Positions 8,315-18,193 are shown, counted from the first letter of the stretch. The stretch is 64,000 nucleotides of DNA from DIGJ01 sp041821315 (GCA_041821315.1 JBGUEO010000007.1:80899-144898); one strand, 5' to 3'. Made by a program: numbers and translations. The notes: a model not told the origin generated them from the sequence alone.

Positions 8315-9826
8315 ATGAATGCAAAAATGATCGTAGACAAAGAATTGTCAATATCAAAAGTGGATGACCGACTATTTAGCTCGTTTATTGAACATTTGGG
8401 GCGAGCAGTATACAAAGGAATTTATCAACCAGAGCATGCGCATGCAGATGATGAAGGATTTCGAACAGACGTAATTGATTTGGTGAAAGAATTAAATATA
8501 CCGATGATACGTTATCCAGGAGGTAATTTTGTTTCAAATTATTTTTGGGAGGATGGAGTAGGTCCTAAGGAAGATAGAAAAAGGCGTTTGGATTTGGCAT
8601 GGCGAACGTTAGAAACAAATGAAGTTGGATTGAATGAGTTTGCAAAATGGGCAAATAAGGTAGACTCAAAGATTATGATGGGAGTAAATCTTGGTACCAG
8701 AGGGACAAAGGATGCTTTGAATCTATTGGAATATTGCAACCATCAAGCGGGAAGTTATTATAGTGATTTGCGTAAACAGCATGGGATAGAAGAACCGTAT
8801 AAGATTAAAACATGGTGCCTTGGGAACGAGATGGATGGAGATTGGCAGTTAGGTAAGAAAACAGCCACAGAATATGGACGACTTGCTGCGGAAACAGGAA
8901 AAGCCATGAAATTAATGGATTCATCCATTGAACTGGTTTCTTGCGGAAGTTCTTTTGTGGAAATGCCGACGTTTCCAGAATGGGAAGCAACTACGTTGGA
9001 ACATACGTATGAGGTTGCAGATTACGTGTCTCTTCATCAATATTACGGCAATGTGCAAAATGACACGGCGGATTATCTTGCTATGACACAGGATATGGAG
9101 CATTTTATTCATACCGTTATTTCTACTTGCGATTATATTAAGGCGAAAAAAAGAAGCAAAAAAACAATGAACCTAAGTTTTGATGAATGGAATGTATGGT
9201 TTCATTCGTCAAAAGCAGATGATGAGACGATGAAAAATCATCCATGGCAGGTTGCACCGCATTTGCTTGAAGATGTATATACCTTTGAAGATGCCTTGAT
9301 GGTTGGTCTTATGTTGATTACCCTAATTAAACATGCGGATCGCATTAAGATTGCATGTTTGGCACAGCTTGTTAATGTAATTGCACCAATCATGACAGAG
9401 AATGAGGGAGGAGTATGGAAACAATCCATTTATTATCCATTCTTACATGCTTCCGTATACGGAAGAGGCACTGTGCTTTGGCCAATTGTTACTTGTGATA
9501 AGCATGATACAATTCAACATGAGAATGTTACGGATATTGAATCTGTGGCGGTATATCATGAAGAAAAAGAGGAACTTACAATATTTGCAGTCAATCGAAA
9601 TGTAAACAAAGACATTGTGTTTGAAGTGGATGTTCGTGGGTTTGAAGGTTATAAGGTGTTAGAATACATAGTATTGGAAAATGATGATGTCAAACGATAT
9701 AATGGATATGGGAAAGAAATCATTCAACCAAAGAAGAAAGAAACCTATCAATTCGAAGGAAAGATGTTTACGACATCGATGAAAAAATGTTCGTGGAATG
9801 TCATTCGATTTGCAAAAACAAACTAG
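8315..9826 (+). CDS. GH51 alpha-L-arabinofuranosidase (intracellular)
   Basis: A 503-aa GH51 enzyme without signal peptide and of normal family length. The acid/base Glu172 lies in CLGNEMDG and the nucleophile Glu291 in SFDEWNVWF, matching the spacing of characterised family members (about 175 and 294). It releases alpha-L-arabinofuranose from arabinan and arabinoxylan oligosaccharides in the cytoplasm. It is the last gene of the operon, starts 16 bp after the permease, and is followed by a strong terminator. With GH127 the operon covers both alpha- and beta-linked arabinofuranose. Confidence 0.92.
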   Translation: MNAKMIVDKELSISKVDDRLFSSFIEHLGRAVYKGIYQPEHAHADDEGFRTDVIDLVKELNIPMIRYPGGNFVSNYFWEDGVGPKEDRKRRLDLAWRTLETNEVGLNEFAKWANKVDSKIMMGVNLGTRGTKDALNLLEYCNHQAGSYYSDLRKQHGIEEPYKIKTWCLGNEMDGDWQLGKKTATEYGRLAAETGKAMKLMDSSIELVSCGSSFVEMPTFPEWEATTLEHTYEVADYVSLHQYYGNVQNDTADYLAMTQDMEHFIHTVISTCDYIKAKKRSKKTMNLSFDEWNVWFHSSKADDETMKNHPWQVAPHLLEDVYTFEDALMVGLMLITLIKHADRIKIACLAQLVNVIAPIMTENEGGVWKQSIYYPFLHASVYGRGTVLWPIVTCDKHDTIQHENVTDIESVAVYHEEKEELTIFAVNRNVNKDIVFEVDVRGFEGYKVLEYIVLENDDVKRYNGYGKEIIQPKKKETYQFEGKMFTTSMKKCSWNVIRFAKTN

Positions 9827-9831
9827 ATATA

Positions 9832-9880
9832 AGGACTGCTACATAATCTGAAAAAATCAGATGGTAGCAGTCCTGTTTTT
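9832..9880 (+). terminator. Strong rho-independent terminator after GH51
   Basis: AGGACTGCTAC pairs with GTAGCAGTCCT, an inner CTGA/TCAG helix closes the loop, and a T-tract follows. It marks the end of the arabinan operon. Confidence 0.9.
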
Positions 9881-9941
9881 GAGTGGCGATTTTCGTTGTA
9901 ATATGATACAATAAAGAGAGTTTTTGTTAGGGGGCGAATGG

Positions 9942-10949
9942 ATGAAGGTTAGCATAAGGCAGATTAGTGAAAAAACAGGATTTTCCCCTGCTACAATTTC
10001 AAATGCATTGAATCGTAAAAAAGGGGTCAATAAAGAAACGGCTGCGGAAATATTTCGGGTAGCAAAAGAGCTTGGATACATTGATGAAGAACGGATTACG
10101 AAGATAAAATTTGTTATGTATCGTAAAAATGGTTCCATTATTGAGGATACCCCCTTTTTCTCTTTACTGATTGATGGGTTTGAAAAAGAGTGTGGTGCAT
10201 CGGGATATGAAGTTGTGATTTGTAACCTAGATAGTAGATCACTTGATTATGAGGAACAAGTAAAATGGCTGATTAATGATACAAGTTCGGCGGTTGTACT
10301 TCTTGGAACTGAGTTGATGGACGAAGATTTGGAGTTATTCAAAGGAGCAAAATGTCCTTTTCTTTTATTTGATTATTGGAGCTCTGATATGGAGTTTAAT
10401 GCAGTGTTAATCAATAATGCAGATTCTGCACGTATGGCGACAGAATATTTAATTGGAAAGGGACATCGAAAAATTGGCTATTTAAGAGGAAAATATCGCA
10501 TTAAATCATTTCGATCCAGACATGTTGGGTATACCGTTGCTTTGAATAAAGCTGGAATAAAAGTAAATTCTGCGTATACAATTACAATTGGAACAAGTAT
10601 GAATGAGGCGTATACGGATATGGTGAGAATTTTGCAGAAAAAACCAGAAATGCCTACGGCCTTTTTTGCGGATAATGATATGGTTGCACTTGGTGCGATG
10701 AAGGCTCTGACGGAATTTGGGTACAAAATACCGGAAGACATCTCGATTATTGGATTTGATGATTTGCCATTTTGTGAGATTGCAACACCAAGACTAACCA
10801 CACTCCGTGTTGCAAAGCAGGAAATGGGACAGGCAGGAGCAAAACGAATTATAGAATTAATTAAAAAGCCAAGTGCAGTTAATTTAAAAATACAAGTTTG
10901 TACAAGCTTTGTGGAACGTGATAGCGTAAAAGAACTTGTAATAAAATAA
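9942..10949 (+). CDS. LacI-family regulator, first of a tandem pair
   Basis: A 335-aa LacI/GalR regulator. The ATG at 9942 is preferred over the upstream TTG because GGGGGCG lies before it and because the HTH (VSIRQISEKTGFSPATISNA) then begins at residue 3, as in its paralogue. The sensor domain contains SIIGFDDLPFCEIATPRL and ends in a CTSFVERDSV tail. It is closely similar along its whole length to the regulator at 11231, which points to tandem duplication. It has its own terminator and lies upstream of the pentose operon, which it may control; the effector is unknown. Confidence 0.88.
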   Translation: MKVSIRQISEKTGFSPATISNALNRKKGVNKETAAEIFRVAKELGYIDEERITKIKFVMYRKNGSIIEDTPFFSLLIDGFEKECGASGYEVVICNLDSRSLDYEEQVKWLINDTSSAVVLLGTELMDEDLELFKGAKCPFLLFDYWSSDMEFNAVLINNADSARMATEYLIGKGHRKIGYLRGKYRIKSFRSRHVGYTVALNKAGIKVNSAYTITIGTSMNEAYTDMVRILQKKPEMPTAFFADNDMVALGAMKALTEFGYKIPEDISIIGFDDLPFCEIATPRLTTLRVAKQEMGQAGAKRIIELIKKPSAVNLKIQVCTSFVERDSVKELVIK

Positions 10950-10963
10950 TAGAATAGAATTTG

Positions 10964-11006
10964 AATAAGAAGAGGATAGTATAAATATCCCCTTCTTATT
11001 TTTTTT
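10964..11006 (+). terminator. Rho-independent terminator
   Basis: AATAAGAAG and CTTCTTATT, with an inner GGATA/TATCC helix, form a hairpin followed by eight T. Confidence 0.8.
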
Positions 11007-11230
11007 GTAAAAAACATATGTAAATGTTTATATAAATATTTATAAAAATATTTATACGTAAAAACTTAAAAACTGCGTTTTAGTGTTAAAAAATTGTGCA
11101 TAACTAACAAAAAAATAGAGTAAAAACTAATTATAGTGACAAAAATAAAAATAAAAACATAAAAACTATTGAACAAAAATATAAATAATTTATAATAATA
11201 TTTATATAAGTTTTGAGAGGAGCTGAAACC
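11007..11230 (+). promoter_or_regulatory. Very AT-rich spacer between the two LacI genes
   Basis: About 200 bp made almost entirely of A and T, with the perfect palindrome TATAAATATTTATA at 11031-11044 and related TTTATA/TATAAA clusters up to the second lacI. Promoter-like boxes are too many here to choose one. The stretch probably holds the promoter and operators of the second regulator and possibly of the long operon behind it. Confidence 0.4.
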
Positions 11231-12229
11231 GTGAAAGTTAGTATTCGACAAATTAGTGAGAAAACAGGTTATTCACCAGCAACGGTTTCAAATGCTTTGA
11301 ATCGGAAAAAGGGTGTAAATAAAGAGACATCTGCTGGGATTTTTAAGGTCGCAAAAGAGATGGGTTATATCAATGAAGCAAGTGTAACAAAGATAAAGTT
11401 TGTTTTATATAAAAGAAATGGGTTGATTACAGAAGATACTCCTTTTTTCTCTCTTATGATTGATGGATTTGAAAAAGAATGCAGAGAATATGGATATGAA
11501 ATGGTACTTTGTTATTTGGATCGAAGAAATGCAGATTTTGAGGAGCAGGTGAAATGGCTACTAAATGACACCACATCGGCAATTGCATTAATGGGTGCAG
11601 AGTTAATGGAGGATGATTTAGAAATATTTAAAGGAGCAAAATGTCCATTTCTTACATTGGATTACTGGAGTTCAGATATGAGTTTAGATGGAGTTACTAT
11701 TAATAATTCAGATTCTGCACGAATGGCGGTAGAATACTTGATTAAAAGAGGGCATAAGAAGATTGGATATTTAAGAGGCCAATTTCGGATCAAGGCATTT
11801 CGCTCCAGGGCTGTGGGATTCAAAATTGCAATGAATAAACATGAGCTTCCGGTTGAAAATTCATATATCGTAACACTTCGTACAACAATGGATGGTTCTT
11901 ACCGTGATATGAGTGAGCATTTGAAACAAAAGTTGGATCTGCCTACGGCTTTTTTTGCGGATAACGATATGATTGCGTTAGGCGCGATGAAGGCATTGCA
12001 AGAACATGGATATCGAATACCAGAAGATGTTTCGATTGTAGGTTTTGACGATTTGCCGTTTTGTGAGATTGCTTCTCCAAGACTTACCAGTCTTCGTGTT
12101 CCAAAACAAGAAATGGGACAGTTGGCAGTAAGGAGAATCAACGATATGATAAAAAATCAAAGTAATATTAAATTAAAAACACAAGTTTGTACAGAATTTA
12201 TTGAGCGAGACAGTGTAAGAATATTATAG
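11231..12229 (+). CDS. LacI-family regulator, second of a tandem pair
   Basis: A 332-aa paralogue of the preceding gene, with a matching HTH (VSIRQISEKTGYSPATVSNA), the same FFADNDM and GFDDLPFCEIASPRL segments and the same ERDSV ending. The GTG at 11231, 7 bp after GAGGAG, is chosen over the TTG at 11213 because it reproduces the paralogue's start. It lies 23 bp before the isomerase gene with no terminator between them, so it is probably co-transcribed with the pentose operon and regulates it. Differences from its twin sit mainly in the sensor domain, suggesting two related effectors. Confidence 0.88.
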   Translation: MKVSIRQISEKTGYSPATVSNALNRKKGVNKETSAGIFKVAKEMGYINEASVTKIKFVLYKRNGLITEDTPFFSLMIDGFEKECREYGYEMVLCYLDRRNADFEEQVKWLLNDTTSAIALMGAELMEDDLEIFKGAKCPFLTLDYWSSDMSLDGVTINNSDSARMAVEYLIKRGHKKIGYLRGQFRIKAFRSRAVGFKIAMNKHELPVENSYIVTLRTTMDGSYRDMSEHLKQKLDLPTAFFADNDMIALGAMKALQEHGYRIPEDVSIVGFDDLPFCEIASPRLTSLRVPKQEMGQLAVRRINDMIKNQSNIKLKTQVCTEFIERDSVRIL

Positions 12230-12252
12230 CATAGAAGAAAAGAGGGTATCCT

Positions 12253-13662
12253 ATGAAAAAGATGAAATTAGGGTTTGCACCAACGAGGAGAAGCATATTT
12301 AGTGCGCCAGATGCTGTTAAATTTGCAAATTTAACAAGAGAAAAATTAAAGAATATGGATATTGATTTTGTAGATATTACGGACATTAATGAAGAAGGTC
12401 TTCTCTATAATGACAGTGATATGGAAAAGGTTTTGGACAAGTTTCAAAAAGAAGGGATAGAGGGATTATTTATTCCTCATTGTAACTTTGGAACCGAATA
12501 TATTTGTGCAAGACTAGCAAAGGCATTAGGTGTACCGGTTTTACTATGGGGACCTAGAGATGAACGACCAGATGAAAATGGGATTCGCTTAAGAGACAGT
12601 CAGTGTGGATTGTTTGCAACCGGAAAAGTGCTTCGAAGATTCCAAGTTCCCTTTACCTATCTTACAAACTGTCGTTTATCAGATCCGGAATTTGAACGAG
12701 GTCTAAAAGATTTTCTTTCCGTTTGCAATGTGGTGAAGGTATTTCGACATACCAGAATTCTACAAATTGCTCCAAGACCATTTGACTTTTGGACAACAAT
12801 GTGTAACGAAGGAGAATTACTGGAACGATTTAATATTCAGTTGGCTCCAATCCCAATGCCAGAGCTAACACAAGCGGTAAAAGATGCAATTGCACAAGGG
12901 GTTGAAGTGGAAAACGTGACGGCATATTGTAAAGATAATATGTGCGTAAAGATTAAAGAAAATGAGCTTACAAATGTTGCAGCGCTGAAAGTAGCAATGA
13001 AGGGACTTGCAAAAAAATATGGTTGTAATGCAATCGCAATTCAATGTTGGAATGCCCTGCAAAGTGAGCTTGGAATTATGCCATGTGCGGCCAATTCACT
13101 ATTGAATGAAGAAGGAATTCCGGTTGTTTGCGAAACGGATATTCATGGTGCAATTACGGCAGTTATGGTAGAAGCGGCAGGTATGGATGAAGCAAGAGGA
13201 TTTTTCGCTGATTGGACGGTCAGACATCCGGATAATGAAAATGGAGAACTTTTACAACACTGTGGACCATGGCCAATCTCGGTAGCTAAAGGATTACCAA
13301 CGATAGGATATCCATTAGCATTTGATCATCCAGGTGCCGTAGAAGCAGAGGCAAAGCATGGCGATATGACATTGTGTCGTTTTGACGGAGATAATGGGGA
13401 GTATTCCTTGTTGCTTGGAAATGCAAAAGGAATTGAAGGGCCATACACAAAAGGTACTTATGTTTGGGTTGAAGTTGAGAATTTAAAACGATTGGAAGAT
13501 AAGTTAGTATGTGGTCCATACATTCATCATTGTGTTGGAATTCATAAAAACGTAGTGCCGGTATTGTATGAAGCATGTAAGTATATTGGGGTGAAACCAG
13601 ATTTTTATGATCCAATTGAAGAACAAGTAAAAGCATATATACGAGGCGAGACAATCGAGTAG
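12253..13662 (+). CDS. L-fucose/arabinose isomerase-like sugar isomerase
   Basis: A 469-aa cytoplasmic protein of the L-fucose isomerase-related family, which interconverts aldoses and ketoses with a divalent metal. Conserved stretches include FIPHCNFGTE near the front and, in the catalytic half, QCWNALQSELGIMPC and VVCETDIHGAIT, whose acidic residues are likely metal ligands. Being first before a kinase and a transketolase, it should make the ketose that the kinase phosphorylates. The sugar is unknown: D-apiose, D-arabinose and D-xylose fit the downstream chemistry better than L-arabinose, because no epimerase is present. Confidence 0.75.
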   Translation: MKKMKLGFAPTRRSIFSAPDAVKFANLTREKLKNMDIDFVDITDINEEGLLYNDSDMEKVLDKFQKEGIEGLFIPHCNFGTEYICARLAKALGVPVLLWGPRDERPDENGIRLRDSQCGLFATGKVLRRFQVPFTYLTNCRLSDPEFERGLKDFLSVCNVVKVFRHTRILQIAPRPFDFWTTMCNEGELLERFNIQLAPIPMPELTQAVKDAIAQGVEVENVTAYCKDNMCVKIKENELTNVAALKVAMKGLAKKYGCNAIAIQCWNALQSELGIMPCAANSLLNEEGIPVVCETDIHGAITAVMVEAAGMDEARGFFADWTVRHPDNENGELLQHCGPWPISVAKGLPTIGYPLAFDHPGAVEAEAKHGDMTLCRFDGDNGEYSLLLGNAKGIEGPYTKGTYVWVEVENLKRLEDKLVCGPYIHHCVGIHKNVVPVLYEACKYIGVKPDFYDPIEEQVKAYIRGETIE

Positions 13663-13693
13663 GTAGTAGAAGAAGTGAGGAAGGAAGGTATCA

Positions 13694-14527
13694 ATGGAAA
13701 ATATAAAAGCATTATCCTTTGAATTACGTAAAAATGTAATTGACATGATTGTGGAAGGAAACGGTGGGCACATTGGTGGTGATATGAGCGTAATGGATAC
13801 GTTGGTGACACTTTACTTTTCACAGATGAATATAAGTCCGGAAAATATGGATGATGAAAATAGAGATCGTTTTGTTATGAGTAAAGGGCATTCGGTGGAA
13901 GCATTATATGCAGTATTAGCAAAAAAAGGGTTTTTCCCAATTGAAGAAGTGATTGCGACATTTTCTAAATTTGGATCAAAATACATTGGTCATCCGAATA
14001 ATAAATTACCCGGGATTGAAATGAACTCAGGATCCCTAGGACATGGACTGCCGGTATGTGTTGGAATGGCTCTTGCTGGGAAGATGAACCATAAAGAGTA
14101 TCGGGTGTATACGGTTATGGGAGATGGTGAGTTGGCAGAGGGTTCTGTCTGGGAAGGTGCTATGGCAGCAAGTCATTACAAGTTGGATAATTTGTGTGGA
14201 GTTGTCGATCGAAACCGTTTGCAAATTTCAGGAAGTACGGAAGAAGTAATGGCACATGATAGTCTCATCGAACGTTTTAGTAGTTTTGGATGGCATGTTA
14301 TCAATGTGGAAAATGGAAATAATATCGATGCATTGATTGAGGCTTTTGAATGTGCAAAGACAATAAAGCAAAAACCAACGGTTATCCTTGCAAATACAAT
14401 CAAAGGGTTTGGGTCAAGTATTATGGAGAATAAAGCAAACTGGCATCATAGAGTTCCAACCAACGAAGAGTATGAACAGATCATGATTGATCTAGAAGCA
14501 AGAAGGGAGGAATGCCTTCATGAATAA
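13694..14527 (+). CDS. Transketolase-like subunit, N-terminal (thiamine diphosphate) half
   Basis: A 277-aa protein equal to the N-terminal third of transketolase. The thiamine-diphosphate motif starts with GDGE at residues 143-146 and ends ~28 residues later at the conserved Asn of VVDRNRLQ; the substrate-site GGHIGGD is at the front. It overlaps the next gene by 8 bp, so the two halves are made together and form one enzyme. Split transketolases are common, and one such pair (AptA/AptB) acts on apulose 4-phosphate in described D-apiose pathways. The placement behind a sugar isomerase and before a kinase argues for a dedicated catabolic enzyme rather than the housekeeping one. Confidence 0.88.
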   Translation: MENIKALSFELRKNVIDMIVEGNGGHIGGDMSVMDTLVTLYFSQMNISPENMDDENRDRFVMSKGHSVEALYAVLAKKGFFPIEEVIATFSKFGSKYIGHPNNKLPGIEMNSGSLGHGLPVCVGMALAGKMNHKEYRVYTVMGDGELAEGSVWEGAMAASHYKLDNLCGVVDRNRLQISGSTEEVMAHDSLIERFSSFGWHVINVENGNNIDALIEAFECAKTIKQKPTVILANTIKGFGSSIMENKANWHHRVPTNEEYEQIMIDLEARREECLHE

Positions 14528-15458
14528 GATACCAAATCGTCAAATTATTTGTAATGTTTTAATGGAAAAAGCAAAAGAAGATAAAGAGATTGTTGTGTTA
14601 TGTAGTGATTCAAGAGGGTCAGCCTCATTGACACCATTTGCGAATGCATTTCCTGAGCAATTTGTCGAAACAGGAATCGCTGAACAAAATTTAGTGAGTA
14701 TTTCAGCTGGACTTGCAAAATGTAAAAAGAAATCGTATGCCGCATCACCAGCTTGTTTTTTATCCACACGTAGTTATGAACAATGCAAAGTGGATGTTGC
14801 ATATTCCAATACAAATGTAAAGCTCATTGGAATCAGCGGAGGCGTAAGTTATGGAGCGCTTGGAATGAGTCATCATTCTGCGCAGGATATAGCGGCAATG
14901 TCAGCGATACCCAATATGCGAGTGTATCTACCAAGTGATCGACATCAAACAAAATGTTTGATAGAACATTTATTGCTTGATGAAAAACCAGCCTATATTC
15001 GTGTTGGGAGAAATGCAGTTGAAGATGTTTATTCGGAAGAAAATTGTCAATTCACGATGGATCAAGCAATGATAGTGAACGATCAATCAAAGACAGCACA
15101 AGTAGCAATTATTGCATGTGGTGAAATGGTAAAACCAGCACAAGATGCTGCTGAGTTTTTAGAAAAAGACGGAATTCAAGTAATTGTTGTCGACATGTAT
15201 TGTGTAAAGCCACTCGATACAAAGACGATTATTTCAATTGCAAAACGTGTGAATGTTGTTTTAACAGTAGAAGAACACGCACCATTTGGTGGACTTGGCT
15301 CTATGGTAAGTCAAGTAGTAGCACATGAATGTCCAAAAAAAGTGATCAATTTAGCATTGCCAGATGAACCAGTTATTACTGGCTCGTCAAAGGAAGTATT
15401 TGATTATTATGGGCTAAATGCAAAGGGTATTGTGAAAACAATCAGAGAGCTTTTGTAG
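14520..15458 (+). CDS. Transketolase-like subunit, C-terminal half
   Basis: A 312-aa protein with the pyrimidine-binding and C-terminal domains of transketolase. Glu55 in ETGIAEQNLV is the residue that activates thiamine diphosphate, and GALGMSHHSAQDIA follows the usual second-domain pattern. The start overlaps the N-terminal subunit's stop. With that subunit it should transfer a two-carbon ketol unit from the phosphorylated ketose to an acceptor, feeding the pentose-phosphate pathway. Which ketose phosphate is used cannot be read from the sequence. Confidence 0.88.
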   Translation: MNKIPNRQIICNVLMEKAKEDKEIVVLCSDSRGSASLTPFANAFPEQFVETGIAEQNLVSISAGLAKCKKKSYAASPACFLSTRSYEQCKVDVAYSNTNVKLIGISGGVSYGALGMSHHSAQDIAAMSAIPNMRVYLPSDRHQTKCLIEHLLLDEKPAYIRVGRNAVEDVYSEENCQFTMDQAMIVNDQSKTAQVAIIACGEMVKPAQDAAEFLEKDGIQVIVVDMYCVKPLDTKTIISIAKRVNVVLTVEEHAPFGGLGSMVSQVVAHECPKKVINLALPDEPVITGSSKEVFDYYGLNAKGIVKTIRELL

Positions 15459-15467
15459 GAGGTTTTT

Positions 15468-16961
15468 ATGGAGGATGGATTTATACTGGGAATTGATCAA
15501 AGTACACAAGGAACGAAAGCACTGATCTTTGATGAAAAGGGATGCCTATTGTTTCGAAGTGATCGAGCGCATGAGCAAAAAATCAATGAAAAGGGATGGG
15601 TGGAGCACAATCCAAATGAAATATATGAAAATACCATTCAAGTAGTGAAAGACGTCGTTAAGAAGAGTGGTATAAGTAAAGATAAAATAAAAGCAGTCGG
15701 AATCAGCAATCAAAGAGAAACAGCACTTGTATGGGACAAAGCGACAGGAAAGCCAATTTATAATGCCATTGTTTGGCAGTGTTCTAGAGGAGAGCCAATT
15801 TGTAAGGAGCTAGAAGATGCAGGAATGTCCCAATATATCAAAGATCACTCAGGTCTTCCTCTATCACCGTATTTTTCTGCAGCAAAAATTGCATGGATTT
15901 TGCGAAATGTAGACGGTGCGAGAAAAAAGTCTGAATATGGGCTGCTCTGTTGTGGAACGATTGATAGTTGGCTTGTTTATCGGCTAACCAATCGAACAGA
16001 GTTTAAGACGGATTATTCGAATGCATCGAGAACACAGTTATTTGATATTGAAAAACTAGCATGGAGCAATACCATATGTCAGGCATTTGGGATTAACTCA
16101 GAATGTTTAGCGCGTGTTTGTGATTCCAATGCAGAATATGGATTTACTGATTTTGACGGATTTTTAGAAACAAAAATTCCAATTCACGCTGTTTTTGGGG
16201 ATTCACATGCAGCCCTATACGGGCAGGGATGTCTGGAGGCAGGGATGATAAAGGCTACCTATGGGACGGGATCATCTATTATGATGAATACAGGAACACG
16301 ACCTGTCTTTACAAACCAAGGAATTGCAACTTCGCTTGCTTGGTCAATGGATGGAATGGTTCATTATGTATTGGAAGGGAATATTAATTATACAGGAGCG
16401 GTCATTACTTGGTTGCAAAAGGATTTGGGATTGATTACATCTCCAAGCGAAACACAAGAACTTGCAAAATCTGCAAATAAGAAAGATAGAACCTATTTAG
16501 TACCAGCATTTACTGGACTTTCTGCTCCATATTGGGATAGTGAAGCAACGGCAACATTAAGTGGAATGACACGAATAACCAAAAAAGCTGAGATTGTAAG
16601 AGCTGCGCTTGAGTGTATTGCATATCAGATTACGGATATTGTGGATGTAATGAGTAATGCAGCAAAAATAAATGTAGGAGAACTTCGTGTGGATGGAGGA
16701 CCTACTAAGAATGACTATTTGATGCAGTTTCAGAGCGATTTATTGCATACAAATGTTTATGTACCAAAAGAAGAAGAACTATCCGGTATTGGAGCAGCAT
16801 ATGCGGCGGGAATAGCAATGGGAATGTATAAAAAAGATACTTTATTTTCTAAAAGGAAAGGTTTGATATTTGAACCGACTATGGAAATAGAATTGGTAGA
16901 TGAAAAAAAGATGGGCTGGAGGGAAGCACTTTTTCTCGCACGTACGAATAAAAAGTGCTAG
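15468..16961 (+). CDS. FGGY-family carbohydrate kinase
   Basis: A 497-aa kinase of the FGGY family, with glycerol-kinase-like N-terminal half (IDQSTQGTKALIFDEKG, GISNQRETALVWDKATG) and the ATP-site stretch TYGTGSSIMMNTG. The GGPTKNDYLMQFQSDLL segment is the second family signature. General similarity is to glycerol kinase, but the gene lies inside a pentose-type operon 10 bp behind the split transketolase. Its likely substrate is therefore the ketose produced by the isomerase, by analogy with xylulokinase or apulose kinase. Glycerol as substrate is the main alternative. Confidence 0.85.
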   Translation: MEDGFILGIDQSTQGTKALIFDEKGCLLFRSDRAHEQKINEKGWVEHNPNEIYENTIQVVKDVVKKSGISKDKIKAVGISNQRETALVWDKATGKPIYNAIVWQCSRGEPICKELEDAGMSQYIKDHSGLPLSPYFSAAKIAWILRNVDGARKKSEYGLLCCGTIDSWLVYRLTNRTEFKTDYSNASRTQLFDIEKLAWSNTICQAFGINSECLARVCDSNAEYGFTDFDGFLETKIPIHAVFGDSHAALYGQGCLEAGMIKATYGTGSSIMMNTGTRPVFTNQGIATSLAWSMDGMVHYVLEGNINYTGAVITWLQKDLGLITSPSETQELAKSANKKDRTYLVPAFTGLSAPYWDSEATATLSGMTRITKKAEIVRAALECIAYQITDIVDVMSNAAKINVGELRVDGGPTKNDYLMQFQSDLLHTNVYVPKEEELSGIGAAYAAGIAMGMYKKDTLFSKRKGLIFEPTMEIELVDEKKMGWREALFLARTNKKC

Positions 16962-17044
16962 CAAAAAAGATGAGATTCGCCGAAAGGAAATCTTTCGTGT
17001 ATCTAATAAAACCTATATAATGTAATTTTAAGGAGGAAACAAAA

Positions 17045-18091
17045 ATGAAAAAAAGATTATTAAGTGTAGTACTCGGGGTAACCATGGTTGCATCTTTATT
17101 AGCAGGCTGTGGTAACAAAACAACACAAGATCAAACCACAGATGAGTCAACAAAGACAGACACGCAAACAGATACGAAAACAGATGAGACAGCTGATACA
17201 ACAACGGAAGCGTTGAAAGGTGGTGGAAGTAATATCATTTACATTATTACACCATCTCATTCCAATCCTTTCTTTGGTACAGAGGCAGTAGCAGCAGAAG
17301 AAAAAGCAAAAGAGCTAGGGTATGAGGTAAAAACATTATCTCATGATGACGATGCAACGACGCAGATGGAGCATTTTGAGGCAGCAATTTCGGATAAAGC
17401 AGCAGCAATTATCTGTGATAATGCAGGTGCTGATGCAACTATTGAAGCGGTGAAAAAAGCAAAAGACGCTGGCATTCCTACTTTTTTAATTGATCGTGAA
17501 ATCAATGAAGAAGGTGTAGCAATCTCTCAAATCGTAGCAAATAACTATCAAGGTGCAAAAGCAGTAGCAGAACTTTGGGTAGAAGCTATGGGTGAAGAAG
17601 GAAAATACGTAGAATTACTTGGTAAAGAGTCCGATACAAACGCAGGCGTACGCTCTTCTGCATTCCATGAAGTAATTGATCAGTATCCAGATCTTGAAAT
17701 GGCAGCACAACAATCGGCTAATTGGGAACAAACGGAAGCATTTGACAAGATGGGAAGTATTTTGCAGTCAAATCCAGACATCAAAGGTGTTATTTGTGGA
17801 AATGATACAATGGCTATGGGAGCTCAGGCAGCAATCGAAGCAGCAGGACTTAAGGATGTTCAAATTATTGGCGTAGATGGATCTGATGATGTTAGAGATA
17901 AGATTAAAGATGGGAAAATTCTTGCAACTGCATTGCAGCAGTGTGCTACCATCGCTCGTATGGCAGTTGAGCAGGCAGACGGGTATTTGAAAAATGGTAC
18001 TACAGGGCTTGATGAAAAACAATTAGTAGATTGTGTTGCAATTACAAAAGACAATGCAGATAAATTAAAAGCATTTGATTATCAGGAATAA
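17045..18091 (+). CDS. RbsB-type sugar-binding lipoprotein
   Basis: A 348-aa solute-binding protein of the ribose/galactose class. The type II signal peptide ends in LAGC with the lipidated Cys at residue 22, followed by a Thr/Asp-rich linker. The mature fold shows the family's ITPSHSNPFFGTEAVAAEEK start, IPTFLIDRE, and the ICGNDTMAMGAQAAIEAAG hinge segment. It delivers a monosaccharide to the RbsA/RbsC proteins encoded just downstream. A hairpin follows it, as after the other binding-protein gene in this window, which should raise its expression relative to the membrane parts. Confidence 0.92.
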   Translation: MKKRLLSVVLGVTMVASLLAGCGNKTTQDQTTDESTKTDTQTDTKTDETADTTTEALKGGGSNIIYIITPSHSNPFFGTEAVAAEEKAKELGYEVKTLSHDDDATTQMEHFEAAISDKAAAIICDNAGADATIEAVKKAKDAGIPTFLIDREINEEGVAISQIVANNYQGAKAVAELWVEAMGEEGKYVELLGKESDTNAGVRSSAFHEVIDQYPDLEMAAQQSANWEQTEAFDKMGSILQSNPDIKGVICGNDTMAMGAQAAIEAAGLKDVQIIGVDGSDDVRDKIKDGKILATALQQCATIARMAVEQADGYLKNGTTGLDEKQLVDCVAITKDNADKLKAFDYQE

Positions 18092-18107
18092 TTGATTTGT
18101 AATTTGG

Positions 18108-18133
18108 GGTGCGATTGTGTAAGCAATCGTACC
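18108..18133 (+). terminator. Intercistronic hairpin after the RbsB-type gene
   Basis: GGTGCGATTG pairs with CAATCGTACC (one G-T wobble) around a 6-nt loop and lacks a T-tract. It is best read as an mRNA-stabilising or partially terminating hairpin. Confidence 0.6.
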
Positions 18134-18193
18134 TTACTAAAATAAGCATTATATAAGTGTATTTGTGAGGATTTGTAAGAAAAGGAGAAGGCT

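Noticed and set aside
10478..11017. 179-codon minus-strand frame
   Set aside because: It is antisense to a clear LacI regulator and crosses its terminator; the matching antisense frame in the paralogue is not conserved in length.
12253..16961. Classical araA-araB-araD L-arabinose operon
   Set aside because: No ribulose-5-phosphate 4-epimerase is present, the isomerase is of the fucose-isomerase type and the kinase is closer to glycerol kinase.
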